The notes below the pieces were generated by a model. It had not been told where the DNA came from. It did not search any database and worked only from the letters and a program-made list of their open reading frames with translations. The position numbers and the translations under genes were made by a program. Shown here one piece after another: positions 26,463-34,812 of a stretch of 64,000 nt of DNA. Source of the DNA: Streptomyces jeddahensis (GTDB lineage Bacteria > Actinomycetota > Actinomycetes > Streptomycetales > Streptomycetaceae); the NCBI RefSeq assembly GCF_001642995.1, contig NZ_LOHS01000086.1, positions 1 through 64,000 of the forward strand, written 5' to 3'. Each line of letters opens with the position of its first letter. Within the stretch, counting starts at the first letter, position 1.

Positions 26463-26702
26463 CTACTGCTGCGGGACGCTGGAGCCCTCTGCCAGCCACG
26501 GCGTCATCCGGCGCGCTTCGGTCAGCATGTTGTCGAGCTGAGCCGGACCGCAGGTCAGCTTCTCACCGGTCGCCTTGTTGTGCAGGTGCATGGCCTTGGA
26601 TTTGGCGACGCATTCGTTCCAGATCCACCTGCAGCGCGCCCACTCCGCTTCGAGGAGCCGGGACGCGCCGGCGGATACGCGAAGACGGTACGTGTACCGG
26701 GC
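26463..26702 (-). pseudogene. N-terminal fragment of a TnpB (IS200/IS605 OrfB) RNA-guided nuclease
   Basis: The minus-strand frame reads RYTYRLRVSAGASRLLEAEW, then ARCRWIWNECVAKSKAMHLH and CGPAQLDNMLTEARRMTPWL, then AEGSSVPQQ. This is the canonical N-terminal (WED/OrfB helix-turn-helix) portion of actinobacterial TnpB. A TAG (26463-26465) replaces the codon after PQQ, beyond which VIRDFAK continues briefly to the IS5 junction. The RuvC domain and zinc finger are absent. Confidence 0.75.
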
Positions 26703-26739
26703 GTGCCCGGCCTCGCCGCTCGTCTTCGCGTATCCGCCG
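26669..26739. repeat. 19-bp perfect inverted repeat inside the TnpB remnant
   Basis: 26669-26687 and 26721-26739 are exact inverted copies (GGCGGATACGCGAAGACG in the left arm) with a 33-bp spacer. The left arm is the complement of TnpB codons RLRVSA, and the right arm repeats those codons in opposite orientation, a fold-back junction. Confidence 0.7.
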
Positions 26740-26919
26740 TCATGAACACGAACCTACCCGTGAGGTACGACAGTTGAGAGATCTTGATCTTTGTGGCCTG
26801 CCTAAGAAGCTGTGTCACAACCTCTTTCCGCTGGTCATAGCGTTATGAAGCGGGGTGGTGACTCTGCTTGCCGTTCGGTTGGGCGTCGATGGGCGGGTAT
26901 CCGAACGGCAGCGGAGGGC

Positions 26920-27680
26920 TCAGGCGGTTGTCGCGATGGTGACCGGGGCCGCTTCCGGGCAGCGGTGCGGCCGCCGGGCCAGACGGCGGGACATCAGAGT
27001 GATGAACGCCCACTGGATGTGGGCCTCAGCATGGGACATCAGGCGCTCGTAGTCCCTCGCGTTGCGCCGGGCCCGCATCGTCCATGAATTCGACCGTTCG
27101 ACCACCCATCTCTTGGGCAGTACGACGAAGCCGTCGGCGTCCTTGGGGCGGGCGGCGACCTTGATGGTGATCCCGAGGGCCTCCTGGGCCCAGGCGGTGA
27201 ACTCCTCGCCTCCATAGGCGTTGTCGGCCCAGACCAGCACGATTTCGGGGTGGGCGACGTGGAGCCGGGTGAGCAGGATGCGGGCCGCTTCGCGTCTTGG
27301 ACGTCGGCGGGGGTGACGAGCACGTCGACCAGGAGGCCGTCCTGATCAACGATGAGGTGGCGTTTGCGCCCATTGGTGCATTTTGTTCGATATCAAATCC
27401 GCACGTCGCCTTCGATACCATTTCCGCGCCCTTGACGGACTGGGTGTCAATGATCACAGTGACCGGCCAGGGACAGCGGTGGCCGCGCAGCCGGATCCGC
27501 CGCCGGAGCTGGTCAAGGACGTGCCTGAGCACGCCGGCCTTCGCCCAGCACGCGAAATACCCGAACACGGTGCGCCAGGGGATGCCGAAGTCGGCGGGCA
27601 GCGCCCGCCACTTCGCCCCGTTGTCGACGATGTAGCGGATGGCATCGATCACGCGGCGGCGAGGCCACTTCTCCGGGGCC
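26920..27680 (-). pseudogene. IS5-type transposase with two frameshifts, 5'-truncated
   Basis: Segments in order: VIDAIRYIVDNGAKWRALPA; IPWRTVFGYFACWAKAG; VTVIIDTQSVKGAEMVSKA (first Asp). Frameshift one is near 27370 (next frame GRKRHLIVDQDGLLVDVLVT). Frameshift two is near 27290 (next frame ARILLTRLHVAHPEIVLVWA, DNAYGGEEF). The end is KRWVVERSNSWTMRARRNAR (catalytic Glu). Terminal repeats were not identified. It is the right end of the IS cluster. Confidence 0.8.
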
Positions 27681-27722
27681 CCGACCGCCGGGTACGCCCG
27701 TCATCGGCGCGTGTACCCGGGC

Positions 27723-28943
27723 TCACGTCATGGGCATGAATTCGGGCAGGGTGAGGGCCGAATGGGCCGGTCGTCCCTCCGCGGCGGGCATGGCGCTGAG
27801 ATTGCACAGCATGTCGTTGCGCTGCTCCAGGGCCCGAGCGGTGGTCGGGAAGAGTGTGGCATCGCCCTCGCCGGCCTGCTCCTGGTTCACAGTCACAAAC
27901 TCACGGGTGTTGTGTTCGTAGGCAGCGAAGCCCGCGGCGTGGTCCCGGTCGGCCAGGGAACCGGCGAGCATGTAGGCGCCGACGAGCGCGAGGCTGGAGC
28001 CCTGTCCGGTAAGGAACGAGGGCGCGTACGCGGCGTCGCCCAGCAGCGCGACCCTGCCGCTGGACCAGCGGGGCATGCGGATCTGGCTGACCGCGTCGAA
28101 GAATACGTCGTCCGCGGCGCGCAGGGCGGCCAGCATGCCGGGGACCTCCCATCCGGCGTCGGCGAAGACCTTCGCGAGCAGGTCCCGTTGGGCTTCCGGG
28201 TTCCCGAAGGCGTCGAAGGGCGGTTCCGGCTGGGCGAAATTCAAGAAGGCGTGCACTTCGTCGTCGTCCCCCACGGCGTAGACGGCCGCGGCCCTGCCCG
28301 GGGTGTTCCACATCACGGTCTCGTGGGAGAGCCCCAGGGTGTTGCGCATGGTGAACACCGCGAAGCAGTAACCGAGGTACCGGTGGAACTGCTCCTCGGG
28401 GCCGAACAGCATCTCCCGGGTGCGTGAGTGCATGCCGTCCGCGCCGAACACCATGTCGAACGTACGGCTGCCGCCACCGCGGAAGGTGACGTCGACCCCG
28501 TGGTCGGATTGGTCGAGGGTGTCGATGGAGTCGTTGAACAGGAACTCCACGTCGTCCCGGACCGCCATGTACAGAGCGTCCGTCAGGTCCCCGCGCCGTA
28601 TCTCCAGGTCCCGTCCCGCGACACCGCCGGTGACGGCGTGCGGGTGGAGCGAGGTCACCTCGCTGCCGTCCCCGTCGAGGAAGGTGAGCCGGCGCAGGTC
28701 GATGTGTGCGTCCCGCAGTTGCGGCAGGATCCCCATCTTCTCCACGACGTCGAGTGCGGTGCCGCGCACGTCGATGGGGTAACCGCCGCTGCGGAGTGTG
28801 CCTGCCTTCTCCACCACTGTGACCGCGTATCCGTAGCGGTTGAGCCAGAAGGCCAGGGCGGGACCCGCGATGCTGGCCCCGGAGATCAGGACCTTGCCCC
28901 TCGGCGTGGTGCGGGTAGCTGTCGGCTGATCGGTGCGGGTCAT
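27723..28943 (-). CDS. FAD-dependent monooxygenase (PHBH/TetX-like)
   Basis: 406 residues. The N-terminal Rossmann FAD motif is VLISGASIAGPALAFWLNRYG (GxSxxGPxxA form, about residues 18-38), with the mid DG motif in MVFGADGMHSRTRE and the late FAD ribityl motif GRVALLGDAAYAPSFLTGQG. These are the features of class A aromatic/polyketide hydroxylases and TetX-type drug-inactivating enzymes. The ATG at 28943 overlaps the MFS stop (ATGA), so it is translated from the same mRNA. An MFS exporter plus a monooxygenase suggests resistance to, or modification of, an aromatic compound. The substrate is unknown. Confidence 0.88.
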   Translation of the reverse strand: MTRTDQPTATRTTPRGKVLISGASIAGPALAFWLNRYGYAVTVVEKAGTLRSGGYPIDVRGTALDVVEKMGILPQLRDAHIDLRRLTFLDGDGSEVTSLHPHAVTGGVAGRDLEIRRGDLTDALYMAVRDDVEFLFNDSIDTLDQSDHGVDVTFRGGGSRTFDMVFGADGMHSRTREMLFGPEEQFHRYLGYCFAVFTMRNTLGLSHETVMWNTPGRAAAVYAVGDDDEVHAFLNFAQPEPPFDAFGNPEAQRDLLAKVFADAGWEVPGMLAALRAADDVFFDAVSQIRMPRWSSGRVALLGDAAYAPSFLTGQGSSLALVGAYMLAGSLADRDHAAGFAAYEHNTREFVTVNQEQAGEGDATLFPTTARALEQRNDMLCNLSAMPAAEGRPAHSALTLPEFMPMT

Positions 28944-30337
28944 TCCTTGACTCCTTTGCTCATGGTGCGAGTGACAAGCAGGGCCAGTGCCGTGATGGCG
29001 CCGGCTATGAGGAAGCCGGTGACGTAGGCCGATTCGGCCGCGGTGTCCGACCCGGAAGGGGTTCCGGCGGTGAGGAGCGCACCACCGAGCTGCCCGCCCA
29101 CGGCGTAGCCGAGCACGCGGCTCACCAGGATCAGGCTGGTGGCGATGCCGGTGTCACCCTGGTCGACGGCCGTGGCGGTGCTGGTCATCATCGCCGTGAC
29201 GCACAGGCCGTTGGCCAGCGCGATCAGCGCCTTGCCGACGACGAGGTGCCAGACCTCGGTGTGCACGGCTGCCAGGGCGAGCAGGGCGACGGCCATCATG
29301 ACGACCCCGGCGTTGACCACGGCACGCGAGCCGAAACGCCGATCCCCGATCCCGCCGAGCGGCCCGGCCAGCGACGCGGCGATGGCGCCGGGCAGCAGGA
29401 AGAAGCCGATCTCGGTGGCACTGGCCCCGAATCCGTACCCGTCGCCGCGCTCGTCGAGCAGCTGCGGAACGAGAAAGACCGCCATCGAGGTACCGAGGCA
29501 GATCACGAACGTCAGCACGCACGACTTCCACATCGCGGGCCGTGCCAGCATGCGCAGATCGATCATCGGCGAGGCCGCACGCCGTTCTGCGGACACCCAT
29601 CCGGTGACGAAGGCGGCCAGAACCACGACGAGGGCGCCGAGCACGAGTGGTTGCGAGCCGACGTCGGGCGCCAGCGCGAGTACGAGCATGAGCGTGATCA
29701 GTATCCCGCTCAAGAGCAGCAGGCCGGGCCAGTCGATCCCGGCGTCGTCCGACTGGCCGGGCGGATCGGACGGCATCAGCCTGTTCACGAGCAGGGTGGC
29801 CCCGATGACCGCGATCGTCGGCAGCGCGAACATCCAGTGCCGGGAGAGCTCTTCCGCCACCGGCCCGGCCGACAGCATGCCGACCATCCCGCCCCCGACG
29901 AACAGTCCGCTGACCACCCCGATGGCCACCTTCGACTCTCCCGCGGGAAGGTGTTTGCGCACCACGATGAACGACAGGGGCAGCGCGCCCACCATCGCCC
30001 CCTGCAGTACCTGGCCGAGCAGCAGCACGGACAGGTTCGGCGCCAGGGCGGACACGAGGCCGCCGGCCGACACCACCGCCATCAGCCGGATCAGAACCCG
30101 TTTCCCGCCGTAGCGGTCGCCGAACTTGCCTGCCAACGGTGTGACGAGCGCGCCGGTGATGAGGAGCACGATACTGAGCAGCGCCCCTTCGGAGGGACTC
30201 ATGTCCAGTTCGCGTTCCAGGAGCGGAATCGTCGGTGACACCACCGACTCCAGGGCACCGGTGGACAGTGCCAGTATGCCGAGGGCCCCGACAGCGGCCT
30301 TCCCGATGGGGACCGGGGGAGCCAGGGTTGTGGTCAT
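28940..30337 (-). CDS. MFS transporter, DHA2-like exporter
   Basis: 465 residues from ATG 30337 (AAGGACG upstream), with about 14 hydrophobic segments. Motif A-like GKFGDRYGGKRVLIRLMAVV and LGQVLQGAMVGALPLSFIVV are visible, and the N-terminus contains TGALESVVSPTIPLLERELD, typical of EmrB/LfrA-type exporters. Longer N-terminal reading frames exist but lack an RBS. First gene of a two-gene operon with the FAD monooxygenase. Confidence 0.88.
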   Translation of the reverse strand: MTTTLAPPVPIGKAAVGALGILALSTGALESVVSPTIPLLERELDMSPSEGALLSIVLLITGALVTPLAGKFGDRYGGKRVLIRLMAVVSAGGLVSALAPNLSVLLLGQVLQGAMVGALPLSFIVVRKHLPAGESKVAIGVVSGLFVGGGMVGMLSAGPVAEELSRHWMFALPTIAVIGATLLVNRLMPSDPPGQSDDAGIDWPGLLLLSGILITLMLVLALAPDVGSQPLVLGALVVVLAAFVTGWVSAERRAASPMIDLRMLARPAMWKSCVLTFVICLGTSMAVFLVPQLLDERGDGYGFGASATEIGFFLLPGAIAASLAGPLGGIGDRRFGSRAVVNAGVVMMAVALLALAAVHTEVWHLVVGKALIALANGLCVTAMMTSTATAVDQGDTGIATSLILVSRVLGYAVGGQLGGALLTAGTPSGSDTAAESAYVTGFLIAGAITALALLVTRTMSKGVKE

Positions 30338-30551
30338 GAGCGTCCTTTCCGTCATGGCCGGGCGAGGAAGGGGGCGGCTGGCCGGCCGTACGCGTTGCGC
30401 TGCCGCCTTACGCGGGAGTGCGCGAGCTGCCGCACGCGCAGGCCGTCGATGGTGCAGGCGCGGCACTACTCGTTGTCGCGGACCGCTCGTTGAGGACGTG
30501 GGCGGGCGATCCCGTCGTGGCAGACCCGTGCCCCGGCGGCTGCAGCCTGCG

Positions 30552-33095
30552 CTACGACCGGCGGCGCAGCGCCGCTCGGGCCGGCAGTGTGACCGCGAGC
30601 AGCGCCAGGCCGCCGGCGGCGGCCGCGAAGGAGCCGTACAGCAGCGGGGGCACGTACGGCCCCTCACCGGTCATGCCGCGCATCATGGGGATCAGCGTGG
30701 CCGCGGCGATCGCGGAGCCGAGGACCAGGCCCACCGCGGAGACCAGCAGGCCCTCCCAGCGGAGCATCGTCAGCACCTGACGCCGGGTGGAGCCGACGAG
30801 GCGCAGCGTGTCCAGCTCGCGGCGGCGGTCCAGGACCGTCATCACCAGGGTGTTGACGGCGGCGACGGCGGCGAATCCGCCGAGGACCGCGGCCATGGTG
30901 TTGTTGGTCCAGGCGCCCAGCTTCGCGTCGAGGTTCTGCTCGGTGGCGTAGCCGGACGCGTCGGTGACCTTGCCGAGGGCGGTGAGCGACTTCTCCGAGC
31001 CGCCCCGTACCAGGAGTGTGCTGTCGAAGCCCGAGGTGACGTGCCCGGCCAGGGACGTCCGGTCCATGGTCACCGTGGCCAGGCCGAGGCCGCGGCCGTA
31101 GACCGCGACGATCTCGGGGCGGACCTCGGTGCCGTCGGGAAGGTAGAGCGGGAGCCGGTCGCCGACGCCGGCGTCCGCCGAGGTCGCCAAGGTCTTGTCG
31201 ATGGCGATACGGCCCTGGCCGAGACGGTCGAGGCTGCCTTCGCGTACGTCCAGGTCCTGCACCTTCGCGAGTTCTGCGCCGGAGCCGGTGACGCCCTGGG
31301 TCGCCGCGCCCTGCAGCGACTTGAACTCGCCGGAGCCGACCGGCACCAGCACCTGTGTGTTCAGCAGGCCGACGGCTGCCTCCACACCCGGCGCACGAGC
31401 GGCGTGGGCCGCCGCCTCCACCGGGAGCCCGGCCGGGTCCGTCACCACATGGTCCGCGGTGATGCCCGCGCGCAGCTGCTTGTCGGCGGCGTGAGTCTCG
31501 CTCGTGTGCATGAACACGAGGGTCGAGGAGAAGGCCACGGCGAGCACGATCGGGGTGATCGCGGAGGCGAGGCGCCGGGCGTTGGTACGGGAGTTGGCGG
31601 CCGCGAGCTGGGCGGTCGGGCCCGCGCCGTGCAGCGGGAGGCCGAACAGGCCTGCGCACAGCCGCGCCACCAGCGGGCCGAGCAGGCCGACGGCGAGCAT
31701 GAAGCACATGACGACGCCGAGGGCGGCACCGGCCGCGTCATCCCCTGTGGAACTGGCGGAGAGACCGGTGAGGAGCGAACCGCCGACGAGGGCGCCGATG
31801 CCCAGCACCGTACGGATGACGCCGGGCCGCAGTCGCTCCACCGACGCCTCCGACAGCGCCTGGCCCGGCTTGATCTTCGCGGGCCGACGCCCGGCCATCC
31901 AGCCGGCGCCGAGCGCGGTGAGCAACCCCATGCCGACCGCGGCGAGCAGCGGAAATCCGGAGACGTGCAGGTCCACTGCGCGCGGAACGGCGCCGCGGTC
32001 CTGCAACTGCCCGAACCACCAGTGCGCGAGCCCGATGCCGGGCAGGCAGCCGACGATCCCGGCGAGCGGCGCGACGAGCAGTGCTTCGGAAGCGACCGCG
32101 CGGCGGATCTGCCGCGGGGTGGCGCCGACGGCGCGCAGCAGCGCGAACTCGCGGGCGCGCTGACCGACCGAGAGCGCGACGGTTCCGGCGGCGGTGAAGA
32201 CCGCGACGATGGCGGCGATGCCGCCGAAGGAGCCGCCGATCCCGAAGAGCGTCTCCTTGGCGTAGCCAAGGCCCGGGTCCTCGACGGCACCGCGGTCGTC
32301 GCCGGTGTGCACCTGGGCTCCGGAGCCGGCCAGGGCCTTCTTCACGGAGTCGGCGAGGGCGTCGGCATCGGTGCCGTGCTTCGCCAGCACGGCGATGGCG
32401 TCGGCCTGGCCCGGGTGCCCGGCGAGCGTGGGGGCCTGGGCGTCGGCGAACCAGGCCAGGGCGCCGTCGGCGCCGGTGTCCCGGGCGGTGTCCTCGGATC
32501 CGGCCTTGGCGACGCCGGCCACGCGGAAGTCCTGCTGCCCGGCGGCGGTCTGCAGCACGACGGTGTCGCCGACGGCGGCCTTCGCGGCGCGGGCCGTACC
32601 CGCGTCGAGCACGACTTCGCCCTGGCGGGGCGCGGAGCCGGTGGTCAGCGCGGTGCCGGTGAAGGTGTGCGAGCCCCATCCGTGTGCGGTGAGCACACCG
32701 CCCGGAACGGGCAGTTCACGGGCGCCGGAGCCCGCCTCTGCGTCGGCTGTGCGCACCGGGAAGGTGAAGTCGGGGACGGCGGTGGCCGCGCCCGGCGCCT
32801 TGGCGGCCTTCGCCGCCAGCCCGACGTCCAGCCGCGCGGTGTCCGGCAGCGGGACCGCCTCCTTCTCGCGGTCCTCGCCGCTGCCCGTGACGACGTACTC
32901 GTACTGGTCCGCCGCCGCGACGGCAGGCGCCTTCGCGTACCGTTCCGGCGGCACCGACGCGCGCAGGCTGGTCTCGAGCAGGATCCCGCATGCCGAGACG
33001 ATCAGTGCGGACATCAGCAGCGCGAGGAAGGTCCCCGCGAAGGACGCGGGCTTGAAGCGGACGGCCTCACGGGCGAGTCCGTTGGGGCGCCTCAT
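30552..33095 (-). CDS. FtsX-type ABC transporter permease (MacB-like, two FtsX domains)
   Basis: 847 residues. An N-terminal membrane helix (about 18-40) is followed by a large extracytoplasmic domain (about 45-270) and a first FtsX domain (about 280-400; SVGQRAREFALLRAVGATPR). Central helices, a second extracytoplasmic region and a second FtsX domain (about 735-845; TVLDRRRELDTLRLVGSTRR) follow. The ATG at 33095 overlaps the ATPase stop (ATGA). With its ATPase it forms a mechanotransmission-type ABC system, usually exporting or releasing lipids, peptides or lipoproteins. The desaturase and acyltransferase neighbours and the shared promoter motif suggest an envelope-lipid role; this is inference. 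Confidence 0.9.
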   Translation of the reverse strand: MRRPNGLAREAVRFKPASFAGTFLALLMSALIVSACGILLETSLRASVPPERYAKAPAVAAADQYEYVVTGSGEDREKEAVPLPDTARLDVGLAAKAAKAPGAATAVPDFTFPVRTADAEAGSGARELPVPGGVLTAHGWGSHTFTGTALTTGSAPRQGEVVLDAGTARAAKAAVGDTVVLQTAAGQQDFRVAGVAKAGSEDTARDTGADGALAWFADAQAPTLAGHPGQADAIAVLAKHGTDADALADSVKKALAGSGAQVHTGDDRGAVEDPGLGYAKETLFGIGGSFGGIAAIVAVFTAAGTVALSVGQRAREFALLRAVGATPRQIRRAVASEALLVAPLAGIVGCLPGIGLAHWWFGQLQDRGAVPRAVDLHVSGFPLLAAVGMGLLTALGAGWMAGRRPAKIKPGQALSEASVERLRPGVIRTVLGIGALVGGSLLTGLSASSTGDDAAGAALGVVMCFMLAVGLLGPLVARLCAGLFGLPLHGAGPTAQLAAANSRTNARRLASAITPIVLAVAFSSTLVFMHTSETHAADKQLRAGITADHVVTDPAGLPVEAAAHAARAPGVEAAVGLLNTQVLVPVGSGEFKSLQGAATQGVTGSGAELAKVQDLDVREGSLDRLGQGRIAIDKTLATSADAGVGDRLPLYLPDGTEVRPEIVAVYGRGLGLATVTMDRTSLAGHVTSGFDSTLLVRGGSEKSLTALGKVTDASGYATEQNLDAKLGAWTNNTMAAVLGGFAAVAAVNTLVMTVLDRRRELDTLRLVGSTRRQVLTMLRWEGLLVSAVGLVLGSAIAAATLIPMMRGMTGEGPYVPPLLYGSFAAAAGGLALLAVTLPARAALRRRS

Positions 33096-33973
33096 GCCGC
33101 CGCACCCGCCATCACGCCCGCGCGGGAGCCACGGGAGGTGAGCACGGCCATCCGCGCCGCGATCTGCTCCGCCGAACCACGCTCGAGGTGGTCGGCGAAG
33201 GCGCCGTCGGCGAGGAACAGCACGCGGTCGCCCCAGGCGGCCGCGGCCGGGTCGTGGGTGACCATGACGACGGTGGCGCCGAGGCTGTCCACTGCGTGCC
33301 GGAGCAGGCCGAGTACCTCGGCGGCGGTGCCGGTGTCGAGGGCGCCGGTGGGCTCGTCCGCGAACACCACGTCGGGGGTGGTGACCAGGGCGCGGGCGAC
33401 GGCCACGCGCTGCTGCTGGCCGCCGGAGAGCTCGCCGGGCCGGCGCCGCGCCTTGTCGGCGAGCCCGACCTGCGCGAGCACCGCGGCCGCCCGGCCGCGG
33501 TCCTGACGCTGCCCGGCGAGGCGCATGGGCAGCAGGACGTTCTGCTCCACGGTCAGCGACGGCAGCAGGTTGAACGCCTGGAAGACGAAGCCGAGGCGGC
33601 TGCGGCGGAGCTCGGTGAGCTCGTTCTCGCTCATGCCGGTGATCTCCGTACCACCGAGGCGCACCGATCCCGCCGACGGCCGGTCGAGCCCGGCGGCACA
33701 CTGCAGGAAGGTGGACTTGCCGGACCCTGACGGGCCCATGACGGCAGTGAACGTGCCGCGCGGGAGGGCGAGGTCGATGCCCGCGAGCGCGTGCACGGTG
33801 GCCGCGCCGCGGCCGTAATGCCGCCGGACCCCGCGCAGCTCGACGGCGAGACCGGGCGTGGCGGCCGGGGCCTCGGGGCGGCCGTCCGCCTCCGGCCCGT
33901 TGGATGCCTCCGACCGGTCGTACACCTCCGGCCGGTTGCCCGCCTTCTGCCGCTTGCCCCTGCGTAGCCTCAT
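33092..33973 (-). CDS. ABC transporter ATP-binding protein (LolD/MacB type)
   Basis: 293 residues. A charged N-terminal extension of about 45 residues precedes the nucleotide-binding domain: Walker A GPSGSGKST (about 85), Q-loop VFQAFNLLP, signature LSGGQQQR, Walker B VVFADEPTGALD, H-loop VMVTHD. The start ATG 33973 (GGGAGACG upstream) is preferred over the longer frame to 34060. First gene of the two-gene transporter operon. The leader is preceded by the 50-bp block shared with the hydrolase operon at 39.8 kb. Confidence 0.92.
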   Translation of the reverse strand: MRLRRGKRQKAGNRPEVYDRSEASNGPEADGRPEAPAATPGLAVELRGVRRHYGRGAATVHALAGIDLALPRGTFTAVMGPSGSGKSTFLQCAAGLDRPSAGSVRLGGTEITGMSENELTELRRSRLGFVFQAFNLLPSLTVEQNVLLPMRLAGQRQDRGRAAAVLAQVGLADKARRRPGELSGGQQQRVAVARALVTTPDVVFADEPTGALDTGTAAEVLGLLRHAVDSLGATVVMVTHDPAAAAWGDRVLFLADGAFADHLERGSAEQIAARMAVLTSRGSRAGVMAGAAA

Positions 33974-34038
33974 GGTCCCGTCTCCCTCATACGTGCATTT
34001 CTGTGACGGGGTGAAGAGTGCGGGGCCGGCTGCGCGCC

Positions 34039-34088
34039 GGGCGTCATACCCGGGAGCCAATGTGGAGGTGCTACCGCGGTAGGGGGTG
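34039..34088 (-). promoter_or_regulatory. Conserved 50-bp promoter/operator block, copy 1 (ABC transporter)
   Basis: Ungapped match (40 of 50 positions) to 39791-39840. It includes GGGCGTCA, GGGAGCCAA, a TACCGCGGTA palindrome and GTAGGGGGTG. It ends 65 bp before ATG 33973; the other copy ends 64 bp before its gene. Confidence 0.75.
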
Positions 34089-34137
34089 AAGGCCCCTCCG
34101 CCGCCGATGGCGACGTGCTCGCGGTTCCGCGGCTGTC

Positions 34138-34812
34138 CTATTCGCCCGGGGCCACCAGTCCCGATTCGTACGCGAAGACCACCGCCTGGGCGCGGTCGCG
34201 CAGGTCGAGCTTGGTGAGGATGCGGCTCACGTGCGTCTTCACCGTCTGCTCGGCCAGCACCAGGGTCTGGGCGATCTCCGCGTTGGACCGGCCGCGGGCC
34301 ACCAGGGTGAGGACTTCGGTCTCGCGTTCCGTCAGGGCCTTGAGCCGCAGCGTCGGCTTGCCCCGGGCGGCGGGCCGTTGCCGGGCGAAGTCCGCGATCA
34401 GGCGGCGCGTCACGGAAGGGGCGAGCAGCGCGTCGCCCGAGGCCACGACCCGTACCGCCGCGATGAGGTCGGCCGGCGGCGCGTCCTTCAGCAGGAAGCC
34501 GCTCGCGCCCGCCCGCAGCGCCTCGTAGACGTAGTCGTCGACGTCGAACGTGGTGAGCATCAGAACACGCGGCCGGTGCGTCACGCCCGGCGGGGGCGCG
34601 AGGAGACGGCGCGCGGCCTCCAGGCCGTCCATCTCGGGCATCCGCACGTCCATCAGCACGACGTCGGGATGGGTGCGTCGGCTCAGCTCGACGCCCTGGG
34701 CACCGTCGGGGGCCTCGCCCACCACGTCGATGTCGCTCTGGGCGGCCAGCAGCGCGGCGAAGCCGGCCCGCACCATGGCCTGGTCGTCGACGATGATGAC
34801 GCGCGTCGTCAC
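34138..34812 (-). CDS. NarL/LuxR-family response regulator
   Basis: 224 residues. The receiver domain has the acidic pair VDD (9-10), the phospho-acceptor Asp in DVVLMDVRMPEMDG (about 54), and Thr/Lys switch residues in MLTTFD and LLKDAP. The C-terminal LuxR HTH reads LTERETEVLTLVARGRSNAE and TVKTHVSRIL (about 155-210). GTG 34812 overlaps the kinase stop (GTGA), so kinase and regulator are made together. The desaturase-kinase-regulator order is that of Bacillus des-desKR. Candidate targets are the two 50-bp promoter blocks nearby. Confidence 0.93.
   Translation of the reverse strand: MTTRVIIVDDQAMVRAGFAALLAAQSDIDVVGEAPDGAQGVELSRRTHPDVVLMDVRMPEMDGLEAARRLLAPPPGVTHRPRVLMLTTFDVDDYVYEALRAGASGFLLKDAPPADLIAAVRVVASGDALLAPSVTRRLIADFARQRPAARGKPTLRLKALTERETEVLTLVARGRSNAEIAQTLVLAEQTVKTHVSRILTKLDLRDRAQAVVFAYESGLVAPGE

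Noticed and set aside
30126..33506. A 1126-codon plus-strand ORF
   Set aside because: Antisense shadow of the ABC permease and ATPase genes.
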